Assembly (NCBI RefSeq): GCF_002915595.1
Contig: NZ_PQGG01000019.1
Span: 124,001-188,000 of the forward strand
Source of the DNA: Zhongshania marina
Lineage (GTDB): Bacteria > Pseudomonadota > Gammaproteobacteria > Pseudomonadales > Spongiibacteraceae
Length of the DNA stretch: 64,000 nt
Direction: 5' to 3'
In this document: one piece after another, positions 9,208-18,886 of the stretch
Layout: each line of letters begins with the position of its first letter
Numbering within the stretch: position 1 is the first letter of the stretch
Made by a program: the position numbers and the translations under genes
The notes under the pieces: model-generated
What the model saw: the letters and a program-made list of their open reading frames with translations, nothing else
What the model was told of the DNA's origin: nothing
The model's database searches: none

Positions 9208-9687
9208 CTACGCCTCAGCGCTAATTTCCTCCTTCTTGCGGTACTGTTCAGGGTCGATAAACATCAACTGTAAGACCAACTCACCGGCTCGACGCAGGTC
9301 TGCACCTAAGACTAAGGCGTTAAAATCACCGTCGATATGACTAATCGCTGGAATATTAAACATCAATTGGCGACCACTATCGTCGCTCATTACAATTGGT
9401 TCAGACTCAGCTTTAATTACTTTAACGATTTCTGCGCACAGCATCTGCAGCTGTAGCTTAAAGGCGCTGAAATTGAGATGCCCGTTAAACTCCTGTGGCA
9501 TCAACTGCAAACGCACTCGCAGTTTTGATTTATCTGGCATCGACATTTCAGTTAAATACAGCTCACGCCCCGCCTCCAACTCTTTAAAATAGCGCTTGGC
9601 CTCGGTTCTACCCACATCCAGTAGGCAGGTTTTGAATAAATTCACCGCAATAGCGAGCACACTCGGGGCATCTAGATTTACATTCAT
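9208..9687 (-). CDS. Conserved-looking protein of unknown function
   Basis: I do not recognise this 159-residue protein. It is soluble by sequence: no signal peptide or membrane segment, mixed helices and strands, and a charged tail (KKEEISAEA). It starts at an ATG with AGGTAACT upstream. It follows oppF by 50 nt on the same strand and precedes fadD by about 130 nt, so it may be carried on the opp transcript. The coding frame has ordinary composition and no competing ORF, so it is probably a real gene. No function is offered. Confidence 0.6.
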   Translation of the reverse strand: MNVNLDAPSVLAIAVNLFKTCLLDVGRTEAKRYFKELEAGRELYLTEMSMPDKSKLRVRLQLMPQEFNGHLNFSAFKLQLQMLCAEIVKVIKAESEPIVMSDDSGRQLMFNIPAISHIDGDFNALVLGADLRRAGELVLQLMFIDPEQYRKKEEISAEA

Positions 9688-9737
9688 GATTTAGTTACCT
9701 GATTCATCTACAAAACACTTCATCACTATGAAGCAAA

Positions 9738-10742
9738 TTATTCTTTTTCGCTAAGTAGCTCAATCTGCGAACTACCTTCTTCGATAAGCGCCAAGCGATG
9801 GCACGCAGCTTCTGTGTCCACCAAGCTAGGCAAGAGCCTCGGCGGGCTCTCACAACAGGCCGCAATAGCCAATTGGCAGCGCGGCGCAAATCGACAGCCA
9901 CTGTCGCTTGCCAACGGCGCCTTATTCGCTACCGCTTTCACATCGGCTAGTGAACCCAATACGCGCTCGCGGGGATTTCCGTCCAGATGCGCGGCCAATA
10001 ATTTTACCGTATATGGATGCCTAGGCGACTCAAATACTGCGGTGGTTGGCCCAATTTCGACTATTTCGCCCAAATACATTACCGCTGTACGACTTGCCAA
10101 AAACCGCACAACCGCAAGATCGTGGGCAATGAACAACATCGCCGTATTGTGCTCGCGCTGCAATTCCTGCAGTAAATTTATGATTTGCGCCTGCACAGAC
10201 ACATCTAGTGCCGACACCGGCTCGTCACATATAACAAGCTGAGGCTCAGCAATAAAGGCTCGGGCGATACCAATTCGCTGACGCTGACCACCGGACAGCT
10301 CATGGGGATAGCGCTCCCCCGCCGACCTCGGCAATCCAACCCTATCTAGCCAATACATTGCCTTGTCGAGGGCGGCTTTACCCCGAACACCAAGACTCCA
10401 CAAGGGCTCTTGTAAACTGGCGAGGATGGTCATCCGCGGATTCAAGCTCGCATAGCTATCCTGAAACACCATTTGTACTTTCGTCGACATCTCGCGGAAC
10501 TGACGGCGACTATAGTGCTGCGGCATGTCTTTGCCATCTATGCACACTGTTCCAGCGCTTCTCGCCTGCAAACCGGCGATAATTCGTCCCAAGGTAGACT
10601 TGCCTGAGCCACTCTCCCCAACCAAGCCCAGCACCTCACCAGCGCCTATTTGCAAATTGACGCCATCCACCGCCGCCAAATAATTTTCACCGCTTTTAAA
10701 ATGACAGCGCAGTTGGCTCACCTTGATAAAAGGACTCGTCAT
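9738..10742 (-). CDS. oppF: Oligopeptide/dipeptide ABC transporter ATPase (OppF/DppF type)
   Basis: A 334-residue ATPase that powers peptide import with OppD. It has Walker A GESGSGKST near residue 42, the signature LSGGQRQRIG, Walker B LVICDEP and the H-loop AHD. The C-terminal Cys-rich oligopeptide extension (CRFAPRCQLAIAACCES) may bind an Fe-S cluster in this family. Its ATG overlaps the oppD stop (ATGA, 10739-10742), so translation is coupled. It is the last transporter gene of the operon. Peptide-size specificity cannot be read from the sequence. Confidence 0.92.
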   Translation of the reverse strand: MTSPFIKVSQLRCHFKSGENYLAAVDGVNLQIGAGEVLGLVGESGSGKSTLGRIIAGLQARSAGTVCIDGKDMPQHYSRRQFREMSTKVQMVFQDSYASLNPRMTILASLQEPLWSLGVRGKAALDKAMYWLDRVGLPRSAGERYPHELSGGQRQRIGIARAFIAEPQLVICDEPVSALDVSVQAQIINLLQELQREHNTAMLFIAHDLAVVRFLASRTAVMYLGEIVEIGPTTAVFESPRHPYTVKLLAAHLDGNPRERVLGSLADVKAVANKAPLASDSGCRFAPRCQLAIAACCESPPRLLPSLVDTEAACHRLALIEEGSSQIELLSEKE

Positions 10743-11752
10743 GAACGACTACTCCCAATCACCGAGGTCTTGGTAAAGCCCTCTTTCTCACGCCAGCGTT
10801 GAGGGTGATCCTCGTGCCAAAGCCAGCAACGCGCTAGATGATGCTCACCAACAGGCATTGGCGGCGGTGCCTGTTCACATACCGCCATGCGCTGTGAGCA
10901 ACGTGCTGCAAATCCACAGCCCGTCGGCGGCTTGCGCAAATCCGGTGGGGTTCCGGCGATCGCCTCTAGCGGTCTGGGGTTTTCTAAACTCGGCACCGCC
11001 CGCTTTAAGGCCTGGGTGTAAGGATGTGCCTCGGTGCTAAAAACCTGATTTAAGGAACCAGACTCAACTGTTTGCCCCGCATACATAACCGATACTGAGT
11101 CGGCAATCTCTGCGACTACGCCTAGGTCATGGGTAATAAACAACATTGCCGTGCCGCTTGATTCCCGCATTTCCTGCAGCAAACAGAGCACCTCGGCCTG
11201 CACGGTGACATCCAGTGCCGTCGTGGGTTCATCTGCAATAAGCAGCTCTGGCTCGCACACCACCGCCATCGCAATCATGGCCCGTTGCAACATTCCGCCA
11301 GAAAACTCGAAGGGATATTGCTCGGCGCGCTGAGCAGGGTTGGCAATAGCCAAACGCTCCAACAGCGCAATTGCGCGCATTTTAGCGTCGCGCCGCGACA
11401 TACCCTTATGAATTCGCAAGGGCTCGGCGATTTGCGCGCCAATAGTTTGGGTAGGGTCTAAGGCCGTCATTGGGTTTTGAAAAATCATGGCGATCTGATT
11501 GCCACGCAACTGACGCCAATCGCGTTCAGTTAACTGTGTCATATCGCGCCCCGCGAATTGCCACTGCTGGGCCGTCGTTTTAGCAGCACCTGGCATCAGG
11601 CCTAACAAGCTCATTGCAGTGACGGATTTCCCGCAGCCCGACTCGCCAACCAAGGCTCGGCACTCGCCCGCTTGCAAACTCAAAGACACATCTCGAACAG
11701 CCTGAACAGAGCCGATACTAACCTGCAGTGATTCAAGATTTAACAAACTCAT
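10739..11752 (-). CDS. oppD: Oligopeptide/dipeptide ABC transporter ATPase (OppD/DppD type)
   Basis: A 337-residue partner ATPase. It shows Walker A GESGCGKS near residue 36, a Q-loop IFQNPMTALDP, the signature FSGGMLQRAMIA, Walker B LLIADEPTTALD and THDLGV. The C-terminal GCGFAARCSQRMAVC segment is the oligopeptide-transporter Cys motif. It overlaps oppC by 4 nt upstream and oppF by 4 nt downstream, so the ATPases and permeases form one tightly coupled operon. Confidence 0.92.
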   Translation of the reverse strand: MSLLNLESLQVSIGSVQAVRDVSLSLQAGECRALVGESGCGKSVTAMSLLGLMPGAAKTTAQQWQFAGRDMTQLTERDWRQLRGNQIAMIFQNPMTALDPTQTIGAQIAEPLRIHKGMSRRDAKMRAIALLERLAIANPAQRAEQYPFEFSGGMLQRAMIAMAVVCEPELLIADEPTTALDVTVQAEVLCLLQEMRESSGTAMLFITHDLGVVAEIADSVSVMYAGQTVESGSLNQVFSTEAHPYTQALKRAVPSLENPRPLEAIAGTPPDLRKPPTGCGFAARCSQRMAVCEQAPPPMPVGEHHLARCWLWHEDHPQRWREKEGFTKTSVIGSSRS

Positions 11753-13056
11753 GCGCGCACCACCCCCGAGCGTCGATCAGTGGCGTCGCGCAGGGCATCA
11801 CCTAAGATATTAAAGGCGAGCACCGACATACTGATCAGCAAGGCCGGCAACAGCAATTGCCGAGGGTGCGACAGCAGCGTTTTAATGCCGTCGTTACACA
11901 AAGCCCCCCAAGAGGTGGTCGGTGGTGAAACCCCCATACCAATAAACGACAAAAATGCCTCAGTAAAAATGGCCTGTGGAATCGCAAAACTAAAGGCAAC
12001 TAAAATCATTGGCAGCACATTAGGAAGCATATGACGCAGAATAATGCGGCTCGTCCCCACCCCCGCAATCCGCGACGCCTCAACAAACGGTTGGCTGCGC
12101 AGGGCCAACACCTGCCCCCGAATCAGTCTGGCGCTACCGGGCCAACTTAACACCAGCATCGCCACGATAAGCGGCATAATGCCGTTTTCCCCCGGACCAA
12201 TCCCAAACGCGACGCGGAATAAAATCATGAATAATAAAAATGGCAGTGCGACCACAAAGTCGACAAAACGCATGGCGAGCTGATCCACCCAGCCCCCCAT
12301 CAAACCGGCGATAGCACCAAAAACACAGCCAAAACTGATATATAGCAAGGGTGCTACCACGCCCACGAATAAAGACGTTCTACCACCCGCCATTAACCGC
12401 GCCAAAATATCGCGCCCCAAGGCATCGGTGCCTAGCGGGTGTGCGGGAATATCAACCCATTCTTCATTTCCGCCCAGCGGAATCAAGCCTTGCAACTGAG
12501 CTTCAAAGGCAGACATAGCAGGCTCAGGACGAACCTCCCGCGCCAACAGCAGCAAGCCTGTCTCTGCATCGGCAATGGTATAACGATACACCTCGCGACT
12601 TAGCTGCAAGCGGTCTTGATAATAGTTATCTCCTGTTTCCGCCATTGCCAAGCCTAGGCCCGGCTTATTCGCGTCGCCACGATAAATTCGGTAGCGCTCA
12701 ACTCCCGCCAGCTTGGGCCAGTGCAAGCGCACATACTCTGTATTGGCGGTGTGAATTGTTAAGCCCCGAGGTGAATCACTCTTTGCAGAGGGTCGCCAAT
12801 CCCCATTGTCAGACACAATGCGTACGGAATAGGCGCTACTCGCACCGTCAGAAATTTGCGACAGCCATTGCTGTGATGGGCTCTGCTGCCACAGCAATGG
12901 GCCTACAGTCACAAACAACAACAAACACAAGACCATGAGTGCCGATAAAACAACCATCGGACTTGCCATAGGCGGCAAAGGAAGCGGAGCAACAGCTTCT
13001 ACGTCGTCAGCGGCGCCCCAGGTTTTGGGGGCAAATCGGAATACAGAAATTGCCAT
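11749..13056 (-). CDS. oppC: Peptide ABC transporter permease OppC with inserted extracytoplasmic domain
   Basis: A 435-residue inner-membrane permease, far longer than the usual ~300. TM1 lies near residues 32-54. A ~145-residue insertion follows (about 60-203), before the standard HPLGTDALGRD motif at 206. The insertion contains a fibronectin-III-like stretch (LHWPKLAGVERYRIYRG ... VYRYTIAD, about 107-165). The rest is ordinary: several TMs and the EAA-type loop ASRIAGVGTSRIILRHMLPN. The ATG at 13056 is preferred over an upstream in-frame start inside oppB, because a GAGG site lies 11 nt upstream. By topology the insertion should face the periplasm. Confidence 0.9.
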   Translation of the reverse strand: MAISVFRFAPKTWGAADDVEAVAPLPLPPMASPMVVLSALMVLCLLLFVTVGPLLWQQSPSQQWLSQISDGASSAYSVRIVSDNGDWRPSAKSDSPRGLTIHTANTEYVRLHWPKLAGVERYRIYRGDANKPGLGLAMAETGDNYYQDRLQLSREVYRYTIADAETGLLLLAREVRPEPAMSAFEAQLQGLIPLGGNEEWVDIPAHPLGTDALGRDILARLMAGGRTSLFVGVVAPLLYISFGCVFGAIAGLMGGWVDQLAMRFVDFVVALPFLLFMILFRVAFGIGPGENGIMPLIVAMLVLSWPGSARLIRGQVLALRSQPFVEASRIAGVGTSRIILRHMLPNVLPMILVAFSFAIPQAIFTEAFLSFIGMGVSPPTTSWGALCNDGIKTLLSHPRQLLLPALLISMSVLAFNILGDALRDATDRRSGVVRA

Positions 13057-13069
13057 TATGTTAACAGCC

Positions 13070-14014
13070 TCATGACCTGCCCCGATGCAAACGAATCCGC
13101 GGATCAATCAAGCCATAACTAATATCAACCAAGACCACCACTAAAACCAAAAACGCGCCATAAAACACGGTTGTTCCCATAATGACGGTGTAATCAAGTT
13201 GCTGCACAGCCTGCACGAAATAACGCCCAAGCCCCGGAATAGCAAAAATCAATTCCACAACAAAACCGCCGGTGGTAATTGCCGCAATGGTTGGCCCTAA
13301 CTCGGTGACTACTGGCAGCACGGCGTTTCGCAATTGATGGTGAAAAAACAAGCGCCAGCCGTGAACGCCCTTGGCTTTGGCGGCGACATTAAAATCTGCG
13401 CTGAGCACTTCAAGCATAGAAGCACGCATAATTCGGCTTAAATAAGCCATAGTACCCAAGCCCAATACCAGCGCTGGCACCCAAATTTGACTCACACTCC
13501 CCCAGCCGGCAACCGGTAATAATGTTTTACCTGCGGCATTATTCATCGCCACAATCACCAACTGAGCGAGACCGGCAATCACAAAACCGGGCACCGAGAT
13601 AGCGGCAATGACGGCAACCATCACCAGCCGGTCTGGCCAGCGGTTGCGACAATAGGCGGCAACTGAACCCGCTGCGATACCTCCTACCAAAGCGATTAGC
13701 ACAGCGGCGATACCTAAAATAGCGGAGATGGGAAAATGCTCGCGAATAATATCATTCACGCGGCGGTTTTCTTGGGTGAAGGAAATACCAAAGTCGCCCT
13801 TCAACATATTGCCAAGAAAAAGACGGTACTGGTCAAACAAAGGTTTGTCTAAACCATAGCGCGCCTCAAGCTGGGCCCGCACCGCTGGCGTCATTGCCTT
13901 TTCTTGGGTAAGAGGGTCGCCAGGCACAGCGTGCATCGCAAAAAACGTCGCAGTGGCGATAAACCAAATGGTAATCACACCCGACAACAACCTTTTAGCA
14001 ATAAAACTCAGCAT
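13070..14014 (-). CDS. oppB: Peptide ABC transporter permease OppB/DppB
   Basis: A 314-residue inner-membrane permease with about six TM segments. TM1 is near residues 9-28, then MHAVPGDPLTQEKAMTP, a periplasmic loop, and the cytoplasmic coupling loop ADFNVAAKAKGVHGWRLFFHHQLRN that contacts the ATPases. It ends in IDPRIRLHRGRS. Length and motif order match OppB. It starts 2 nt from the oppA stop and its own stop lies 13 nt before oppC, in one operon. Confidence 0.93.
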   Translation of the reverse strand: MLSFIAKRLLSGVITIWFIATATFFAMHAVPGDPLTQEKAMTPAVRAQLEARYGLDKPLFDQYRLFLGNMLKGDFGISFTQENRRVNDIIREHFPISAILGIAAVLIALVGGIAAGSVAAYCRNRWPDRLVMVAVIAAISVPGFVIAGLAQLVIVAMNNAAGKTLLPVAGWGSVSQIWVPALVLGLGTMAYLSRIMRASMLEVLSADFNVAAKAKGVHGWRLFFHHQLRNAVLPVVTELGPTIAAITTGGFVVELIFAIPGLGRYFVQAVQQLDYTVIMGTTVFYGAFLVLVVVLVDISYGLIDPRIRLHRGRS

Positions 14015-14016
14015 CG

Positions 14017-15666
14017 CTATTCTTCAATCCATGCGTAACGAAACAGCGGATCGCCACCAAAAATCGAACGTCGCACCCCTTTTAAACGCGGATTTTGCAC
14101 ATAAAGCGCGCCATTTTCATAGGTTGGCAGTATTGGCACGTCTTCAACCACTAAGCGCTGTATCTGCGCCATTGCATTAAATCGCGTTCGAGCATCGTTG
14201 CTCTCCTGCGCCAAACGAATCCACCGGTCATACAGCGGGTTGTCGTAACGACCACGGTTATTATCATTCCAAGACGCGAACAAATCTGCAAAGGTCATTA
14301 TATCGTCGTAGTCTGGCCCCCAAGCGGCGGCGACAATGTCGAAGTCACCTCGACGCATTTTCTCTAGGCGCTGTTTAAAAACCTGCTGGTCAATACGAAG
14401 CTCAATCCCTAACCCCTTTTTAAAGAGGTATTGATAATACTCTGCCTCTTGCAGCGCTCTTGGACTATCGCCCGCCAATAACACCAGTGGCGGCCATTCG
14501 CTGAAGCCCAATTCAGCCTTGGCCTTTTGTAGATGTTCGCGCGCCGCCGCAATATCTGGATCAACCCGCATCACCGGATACTCTTCCCTGAAAGACTTTT
14601 CGTTACCCTTTACGGTGACAGGAAAAAGTGAATACGCGGGTTTAATCCCCGGCAGCCCAATAATTTTGTTCACCAATAAATCAGGATCGATTAAGCGCTG
14701 TACAGCCTTGCGGAAGGAGTGATTGGCGGTGATACGCCCCTCTCGAAAATTGAACTCAAGAAAAAACAGCGACCCAGTATGAAAATATTCAATATCAAAG
14801 CCCCGCTCTACCGCCTCATTCAATAGCCCAGTATCAAGCGGTGCGATGGCAATTTGCTGGTCGCGAAATAAATTAAACTGCGCACTGGGATCCGCAGTGA
14901 TATAGGGCATATCAATTTCATTAATTTTTACGGCGTCTGCCTGCCAGTAATGGCTATTTTTACGTAAACGCAAATGCGCGCCGTGCACCCACTTATCCAG
15001 TGTATACGCACCATTAAATATTAATTTATCGCCGTCTGCAGCGTAGCGACCACCCCAGTGCGCCACTATATCTTCGCGCATCGGCAGGAACGTCATAAAG
15101 GCAGCAAGGCTAAGAAAATAAGGACAGGGCTGCCCAAACTCTACCCGCAATTCATAATCCGAAACCGCGACAACACCAAGTTCAGCAGCAGGCACTTTAC
15201 CGCTATTGACCGCCTCGGCATTTTTAATGGGATAAAAGATAAACGCGTATTGCGAAGCCGTACTTGGCTTCAGAGCGTGCTGCCAAGCAAAAACAAAATC
15301 ATGGGCGGTAACGGGTTTACCATCGCTCCACCTCGCAGTCTCCCGCAGCCAAAAGCTCGCGCCATTGGCATCTAACTCCCAACGCTCCGCCACACCCGGC
15401 GCCAATTCACCATCTGCGCCGTATACCAGCAGACCTTCCATAATGTGAGCGAGAACAAAACTGGCGATGGTGTCTGTCGCAACCGCACTATTTAATGTCG
15501 GGGGTTCTGTTGCCAAGGCAAGGGTGACCTTAGCATTTGCGGCATCGACTGCCTGCGCGTTTACTGGGAGGCTAGCACTAAAGCAAAATAAAAAAGTCGC
15601 TAGCCATCGCCATTGCCCTGAAAGCGTCTGCGCGAATCGACTAGCCAAGGATTTCGCTATGTTCAC
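14017..15666 (-). CDS. oppA: Periplasmic peptide-binding protein (SBP family 5, OppA-like)
   Basis: A solute-binding protein of 549 residues that delivers peptides to OppBCDF. Residues 1-38 are a signal peptide ending NAQA. Family-5 motifs follow: ATEPPTLNSAVATDT, the HIMEGLLVYGADGELAPGVAERWE region, FWLRETARWSDGKPVTAHDFVFAW, FNGAYTLDKW, and near the end DVPILPTYENGALYVQ. The likely start is GTG at 15666, with GAGGGA about 12 nt upstream. A longer frame would run into divergent mnmC. Only 42 nt separate it from mnmC, so their promoters must be closely packed or overlap. Confidence 0.92.
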   Translation of the reverse strand: MNIAKSLASRFAQTLSGQWRWLATFLFCFSASLPVNAQAVDAANAKVTLALATEPPTLNSAVATDTIASFVLAHIMEGLLVYGADGELAPGVAERWELDANGASFWLRETARWSDGKPVTAHDFVFAWQHALKPSTASQYAFIFYPIKNAEAVNSGKVPAAELGVVAVSDYELRVEFGQPCPYFLSLAAFMTFLPMREDIVAHWGGRYAADGDKLIFNGAYTLDKWVHGAHLRLRKNSHYWQADAVKINEIDMPYITADPSAQFNLFRDQQIAIAPLDTGLLNEAVERGFDIEYFHTGSLFFLEFNFREGRITANHSFRKAVQRLIDPDLLVNKIIGLPGIKPAYSLFPVTVKGNEKSFREEYPVMRVDPDIAAAREHLQKAKAELGFSEWPPLVLLAGDSPRALQEAEYYQYLFKKGLGIELRIDQQVFKQRLEKMRRGDFDIVAAAWGPDYDDIMTFADLFASWNDNNRGRYDNPLYDRWIRLAQESNDARTRFNAMAQIQRLVVEDVPILPTYENGALYVQNPRLKGVRRSIFGGDPLFRYAWIEE

Positions 15667-15708
15667 TGCTACAATACATCCCTCTTTAATTCTGACATCA
15701 CTATTATA

Positions 15709-17772
15709 ATGGCCGACAGTTCTCACCACAGTCCCTACTCTCTAGACCCCGCCAACATCGTTTGGGGCGAAGACGGCAGCCCACGAGCCGATAGTTACGG
15801 AGACATCTACTTCAGCCAAGAAAGCGGAATTGACGAAAGCCGCCATGTATTTTTATTGCATAATCAACTAGCTGAACGCTGGCAAACACTAGACCCTAAC
15901 ACCGCAGGACGGTTCACCATCGTTGAAACCGGATTCGGCACCGGTTTAAATTTTTTACTTGCGTGGCAACTTTGGCAAACCTTAGCACCGGCAAATTGGC
16001 GGCTACACTATATATCCGTCGAAAAACATCCATTGCGTCCGCATGACTTACAAAGAGCGCACTCTTTGTGGCCAGAGTTAAACACCTTGGCGTCTATACT
16101 ACAGCACAATTATCCACCGCTGTTATCTGGACAGCACCGCAGAATGTTGAATAGTGCACAAGTTTGCCTAGATTTACTATTCGGCGATGCGCTTGACTGC
16201 CTGCCGGCGCTGTTAGACTCCCCAAACCGCACAGATACACGCACCCAAAGTCCGTCGAAAGGCAGCGTTGCGGCGGTAGACGCGTGGTTCTTAGACGGAT
16301 TCGCCCCCGCGAGCAATCCTGCAATGTGGCACGACACATTATTTAGCTGCATGGGGTCACTTAGTAAAGTCGGGGCAAGCTTTGCCACCTTTACCTCTGC
16401 AGGTTTTGTTAAGCGCGGCCTACGTGCACAGGGCTTTCATGTTGAAAAAGTTGCAGGCTACGGCCGTAAAAGAGAAATGCTGCGGGGCACATTCACAGGC
16501 AGTGCCGAAATTAACGCTCCTTTTCCCCAACGTGTTGCGGTGCCTTGGCACCGCCCCAGTGCGCAAACGCCAGTCAAACACGCTCTAGTTATTGGCGCGG
16601 GACTAGCTGGATGCAGCACGGCGGCGGCCTTGGCCAAACGCGGCATAGAGGTCACGGTGATCGATCGAAATGAACCGGCTAGCGGTGCCTCTGGTAACCC
16701 CCAGGGGGTCTTATATACCAAGCTCTCGCCCACCCCCGGTGAATTGAATTTATTTACCCTGCATAGCTTTTTATTTTCGCTAGCCTATTACCGCGAACGT
16801 CTAAACAAGGGCAGTATTCAGGGCGATCTATGCGGGGTGCTGCAACTGGCAAATTCTAAAAAAGACGCTGCTCAATTTGATCAGTTACAAGAACTCTTCA
16901 AAGATCAGGATTGGCTGCAATTTAAACAGGGAAGCGAACTTCAAGACATAAGCGGCATCCCAATAAGCGGGCGCGGCTATTACTACCCGCAGGCAGGTTG
17001 GCTTTCTCCGCCTAGCGTTTGCGCTGCGGATTTAGCCCACCCCAATATTCGTCTTATTTCACACCGTGAGGCTATTTCGCTTGTAGATGACACATCGCAA
17101 TGGCACATAAAAGACAACAGCGGAAATACCGTCGCCAGTGGCGATGCGATTATCATAGCCAATAGCAACGACGCCAAGCAGTTCCCTCAAACCAGACATC
17201 TGCCGCTCAAACCCATTCGCGGCCAACTCAGCTATATAGAAGCGTCTGCCCTAAAATGTGAGCCCAAATGCGTGATTTGCCACGACGGCTATTTAGCCCC
17301 AGCAGTTAACGGCAGTCTTTGCATAGGCGCGAGTTTTAATTTGCACGATGTCAGCGTCGACTTACAGGACCGTGACCACGAGTGGAATTTAGCGCAACTA
17401 GATGCGCTATCGCCCGAACTACTAAACCCGCCCGTCACTGTTCGCGGGGGCCGCGCTTCGCTGCGCTGTAGCAGTGCAGACTACCTGCCACTCGTTGGCG
17501 CCGCCCCCATCGTAGAAGACTTCGCCAAGCTCTATGCCCCGCTTGGCAAAGATGCTCGACGCCGCATTAGCATCCCAGCGAGCAACTACCGCAATATTTA
17601 CATAAATGTTGGCCACGGATCACGGGGGCTTACCTCGACACCGCTAAGCGCCGAATTAATAACAAGCTATATCTGTCATGAAATTCGTCCACTTCCCCGT
17701 CATATCTGTGAAAGCCTATCCCCCGCGCGCTTCCTTATTCGTAAGCTCGTTAGAAATCAGCCCTTAGAATAA
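15709..17772 (+). CDS. mnmC: Bifunctional tRNA mnm5s2U biosynthesis protein MnmC
   Basis: A 687-residue fusion that finishes the wobble-uridine modification mnm5s2U34 in tRNA. The N-terminal methyltransferase (1-~250) has the SAM motif ETGFGTGLNFLLAW near residue 70 and WFLDGFAPASNPAMW. The C-terminal FAD oxidoreductase begins with ALVIGAGLAGCSTAAALAKRG near residue 287 and continues to GHGSRGLTSTPLSAELI near the end. It removes the carboxymethyl group to give nm5U, which the first domain then methylates. Both halves are intact. It starts 42 nt from divergent oppA. Confidence 0.95.
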   Translation: MADSSHHSPYSLDPANIVWGEDGSPRADSYGDIYFSQESGIDESRHVFLLHNQLAERWQTLDPNTAGRFTIVETGFGTGLNFLLAWQLWQTLAPANWRLHYISVEKHPLRPHDLQRAHSLWPELNTLASILQHNYPPLLSGQHRRMLNSAQVCLDLLFGDALDCLPALLDSPNRTDTRTQSPSKGSVAAVDAWFLDGFAPASNPAMWHDTLFSCMGSLSKVGASFATFTSAGFVKRGLRAQGFHVEKVAGYGRKREMLRGTFTGSAEINAPFPQRVAVPWHRPSAQTPVKHALVIGAGLAGCSTAAALAKRGIEVTVIDRNEPASGASGNPQGVLYTKLSPTPGELNLFTLHSFLFSLAYYRERLNKGSIQGDLCGVLQLANSKKDAAQFDQLQELFKDQDWLQFKQGSELQDISGIPISGRGYYYPQAGWLSPPSVCAADLAHPNIRLISHREAISLVDDTSQWHIKDNSGNTVASGDAIIIANSNDAKQFPQTRHLPLKPIRGQLSYIEASALKCEPKCVICHDGYLAPAVNGSLCIGASFNLHDVSVDLQDRDHEWNLAQLDALSPELLNPPVTVRGGRASLRCSSADYLPLVGAAPIVEDFAKLYAPLGKDARRRISIPASNYRNIYINVGHGSRGLTSTPLSAELITSYICHEIRPLPRHICESLSPARFLIRKLVRNQPLE

Positions 17773-17833
17773 TCTCGCACCTTAGGCGCGCAAGCGATTT
17801 TATGGCAGACTCCTATATCACCGCCCAGACAAG

Positions 17834-18703
17834 ATGACCGCAATGACGGAAACCGTGTTGAACGCGCTTAGCACAGACTCATTTCGCGCAACAAAGCGTG
17901 TGGCGCGACGGCTATTTGCTCTCGCCATACTCGCTATACCAAATATTGCCTGTGCTGATGATGCGAGCTATCAATTGCTGAATACCTATCCCCATGAACC
18001 TGCTTTATTCACTCAGGGATTAGAGCTTTATCAAGGTAAGCTCTATGAGAGCAGCGGCCTTTACGGCCACTCTAAAATTATCGCTCGCAAATTCCCTCCT
18101 TCAGCAACAGACAGTATTACCGGCACCGCCTTACCCGCTAATATATTTGCTGAAGGTATCAGCCAATACCGCGGCAAACTCTATATGCTGACATGGCGGG
18201 CGGGACGAGGGCTGATTATCGACCCTCAACATTTCAAATTGCTGGGGGTCTTTCCATACCAAGGTCAGGGGTGGGGGCTATGCGCCAGTATTGTCGAAGG
18301 ACGGGCCGACCACTTTGTAATGAGTAATGGCAGCGATCAATTACAACGCCTAGCCGCAGACACCATGAAATTGCTCAGTACCGTCACCGTGAAAGAAGAC
18401 GGGAAAGCCATAGATAATTTGAACGAGTTGGAGTGCCTTGGCGACTACGTCGTCGCAAATCAATGGCATACCAACAACTTGCTTATTATTGACGGGCGAA
18501 GTGGTGAGGTATTAAAAAAACTCGATTTAAGCGCATTGGCAAGCGCTGCGAACAAACCCACCCCGCTCGTACCTGAAGCAGTTTTAAACGGCGTCGCCTA
18601 CGATGCCAGCAATGATAGCTGGTTGGTCACCGGAAAATTGTGGCCAACGATCTTCCGAATCAAATTCACATTACCTGCACTGCCGGTGCAACCATCGACC
18701 TAG
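17834..18703 (+). CDS. Glutaminyl-peptide cyclotransferase (glutamine cyclotransferase family)
   Basis: A 289-residue exported protein of the plant/bacterial-type glutaminyl cyclase family, which converts N-terminal Gln of peptides to pyroglutamate. Residues up to about 41 form a signal peptide (ALAILAIPNIACA). Family motifs are YPHEPALFTQGLELYQGKLYESSGLYG, FAEGISQYRGKLYMLTWR, YQGQGWGLC, and LNELECLGDYVVANQWHTN, with the expected beta-propeller-like repeats. The first ATG (17834) and one three codons later (17843) are both possible starts. It stands alone, 61 nt after mnmC. The substrate is unknown. Confidence 0.85.
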   Translation: MTAMTETVLNALSTDSFRATKRVARRLFALAILAIPNIACADDASYQLLNTYPHEPALFTQGLELYQGKLYESSGLYGHSKIIARKFPPSATDSITGTALPANIFAEGISQYRGKLYMLTWRAGRGLIIDPQHFKLLGVFPYQGQGWGLCASIVEGRADHFVMSNGSDQLQRLAADTMKLLSTVTVKEDGKAIDNLNELECLGDYVVANQWHTNNLLIIDGRSGEVLKKLDLSALASAANKPTPLVPEAVLNGVAYDASNDSWLVTGKLWPTIFRIKFTLPALPVQPST

Positions 18704-18886
18704 CCATAGTAGTAATGCAATTGCAGCTCACAGGCCCTAGAATACCAGCAGAAGCCTAAACGCTGACCGCCCCGCGAATGGAGCGAGCAGCTAGGACGCG
18801 ATTTAGCGAACGCTGCCAATGTGCACAATAAAATCGTACAAAGGTTTATAAACGTATTATTTCTTCGCCAACCATATGGATTACGC

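Noticed and set aside
13057-13107. Longer oppC start inside oppB
   Set aside because: The later ATG has a GAGG site and follows the oppB stop; the extra residues have no family support.
15667-15729. N-terminal extension of oppA into mnmC
   Set aside because: It would precede a clean signal peptide and overlap a divergent gene; the GTG at 15666 has a nearby ribosome site.
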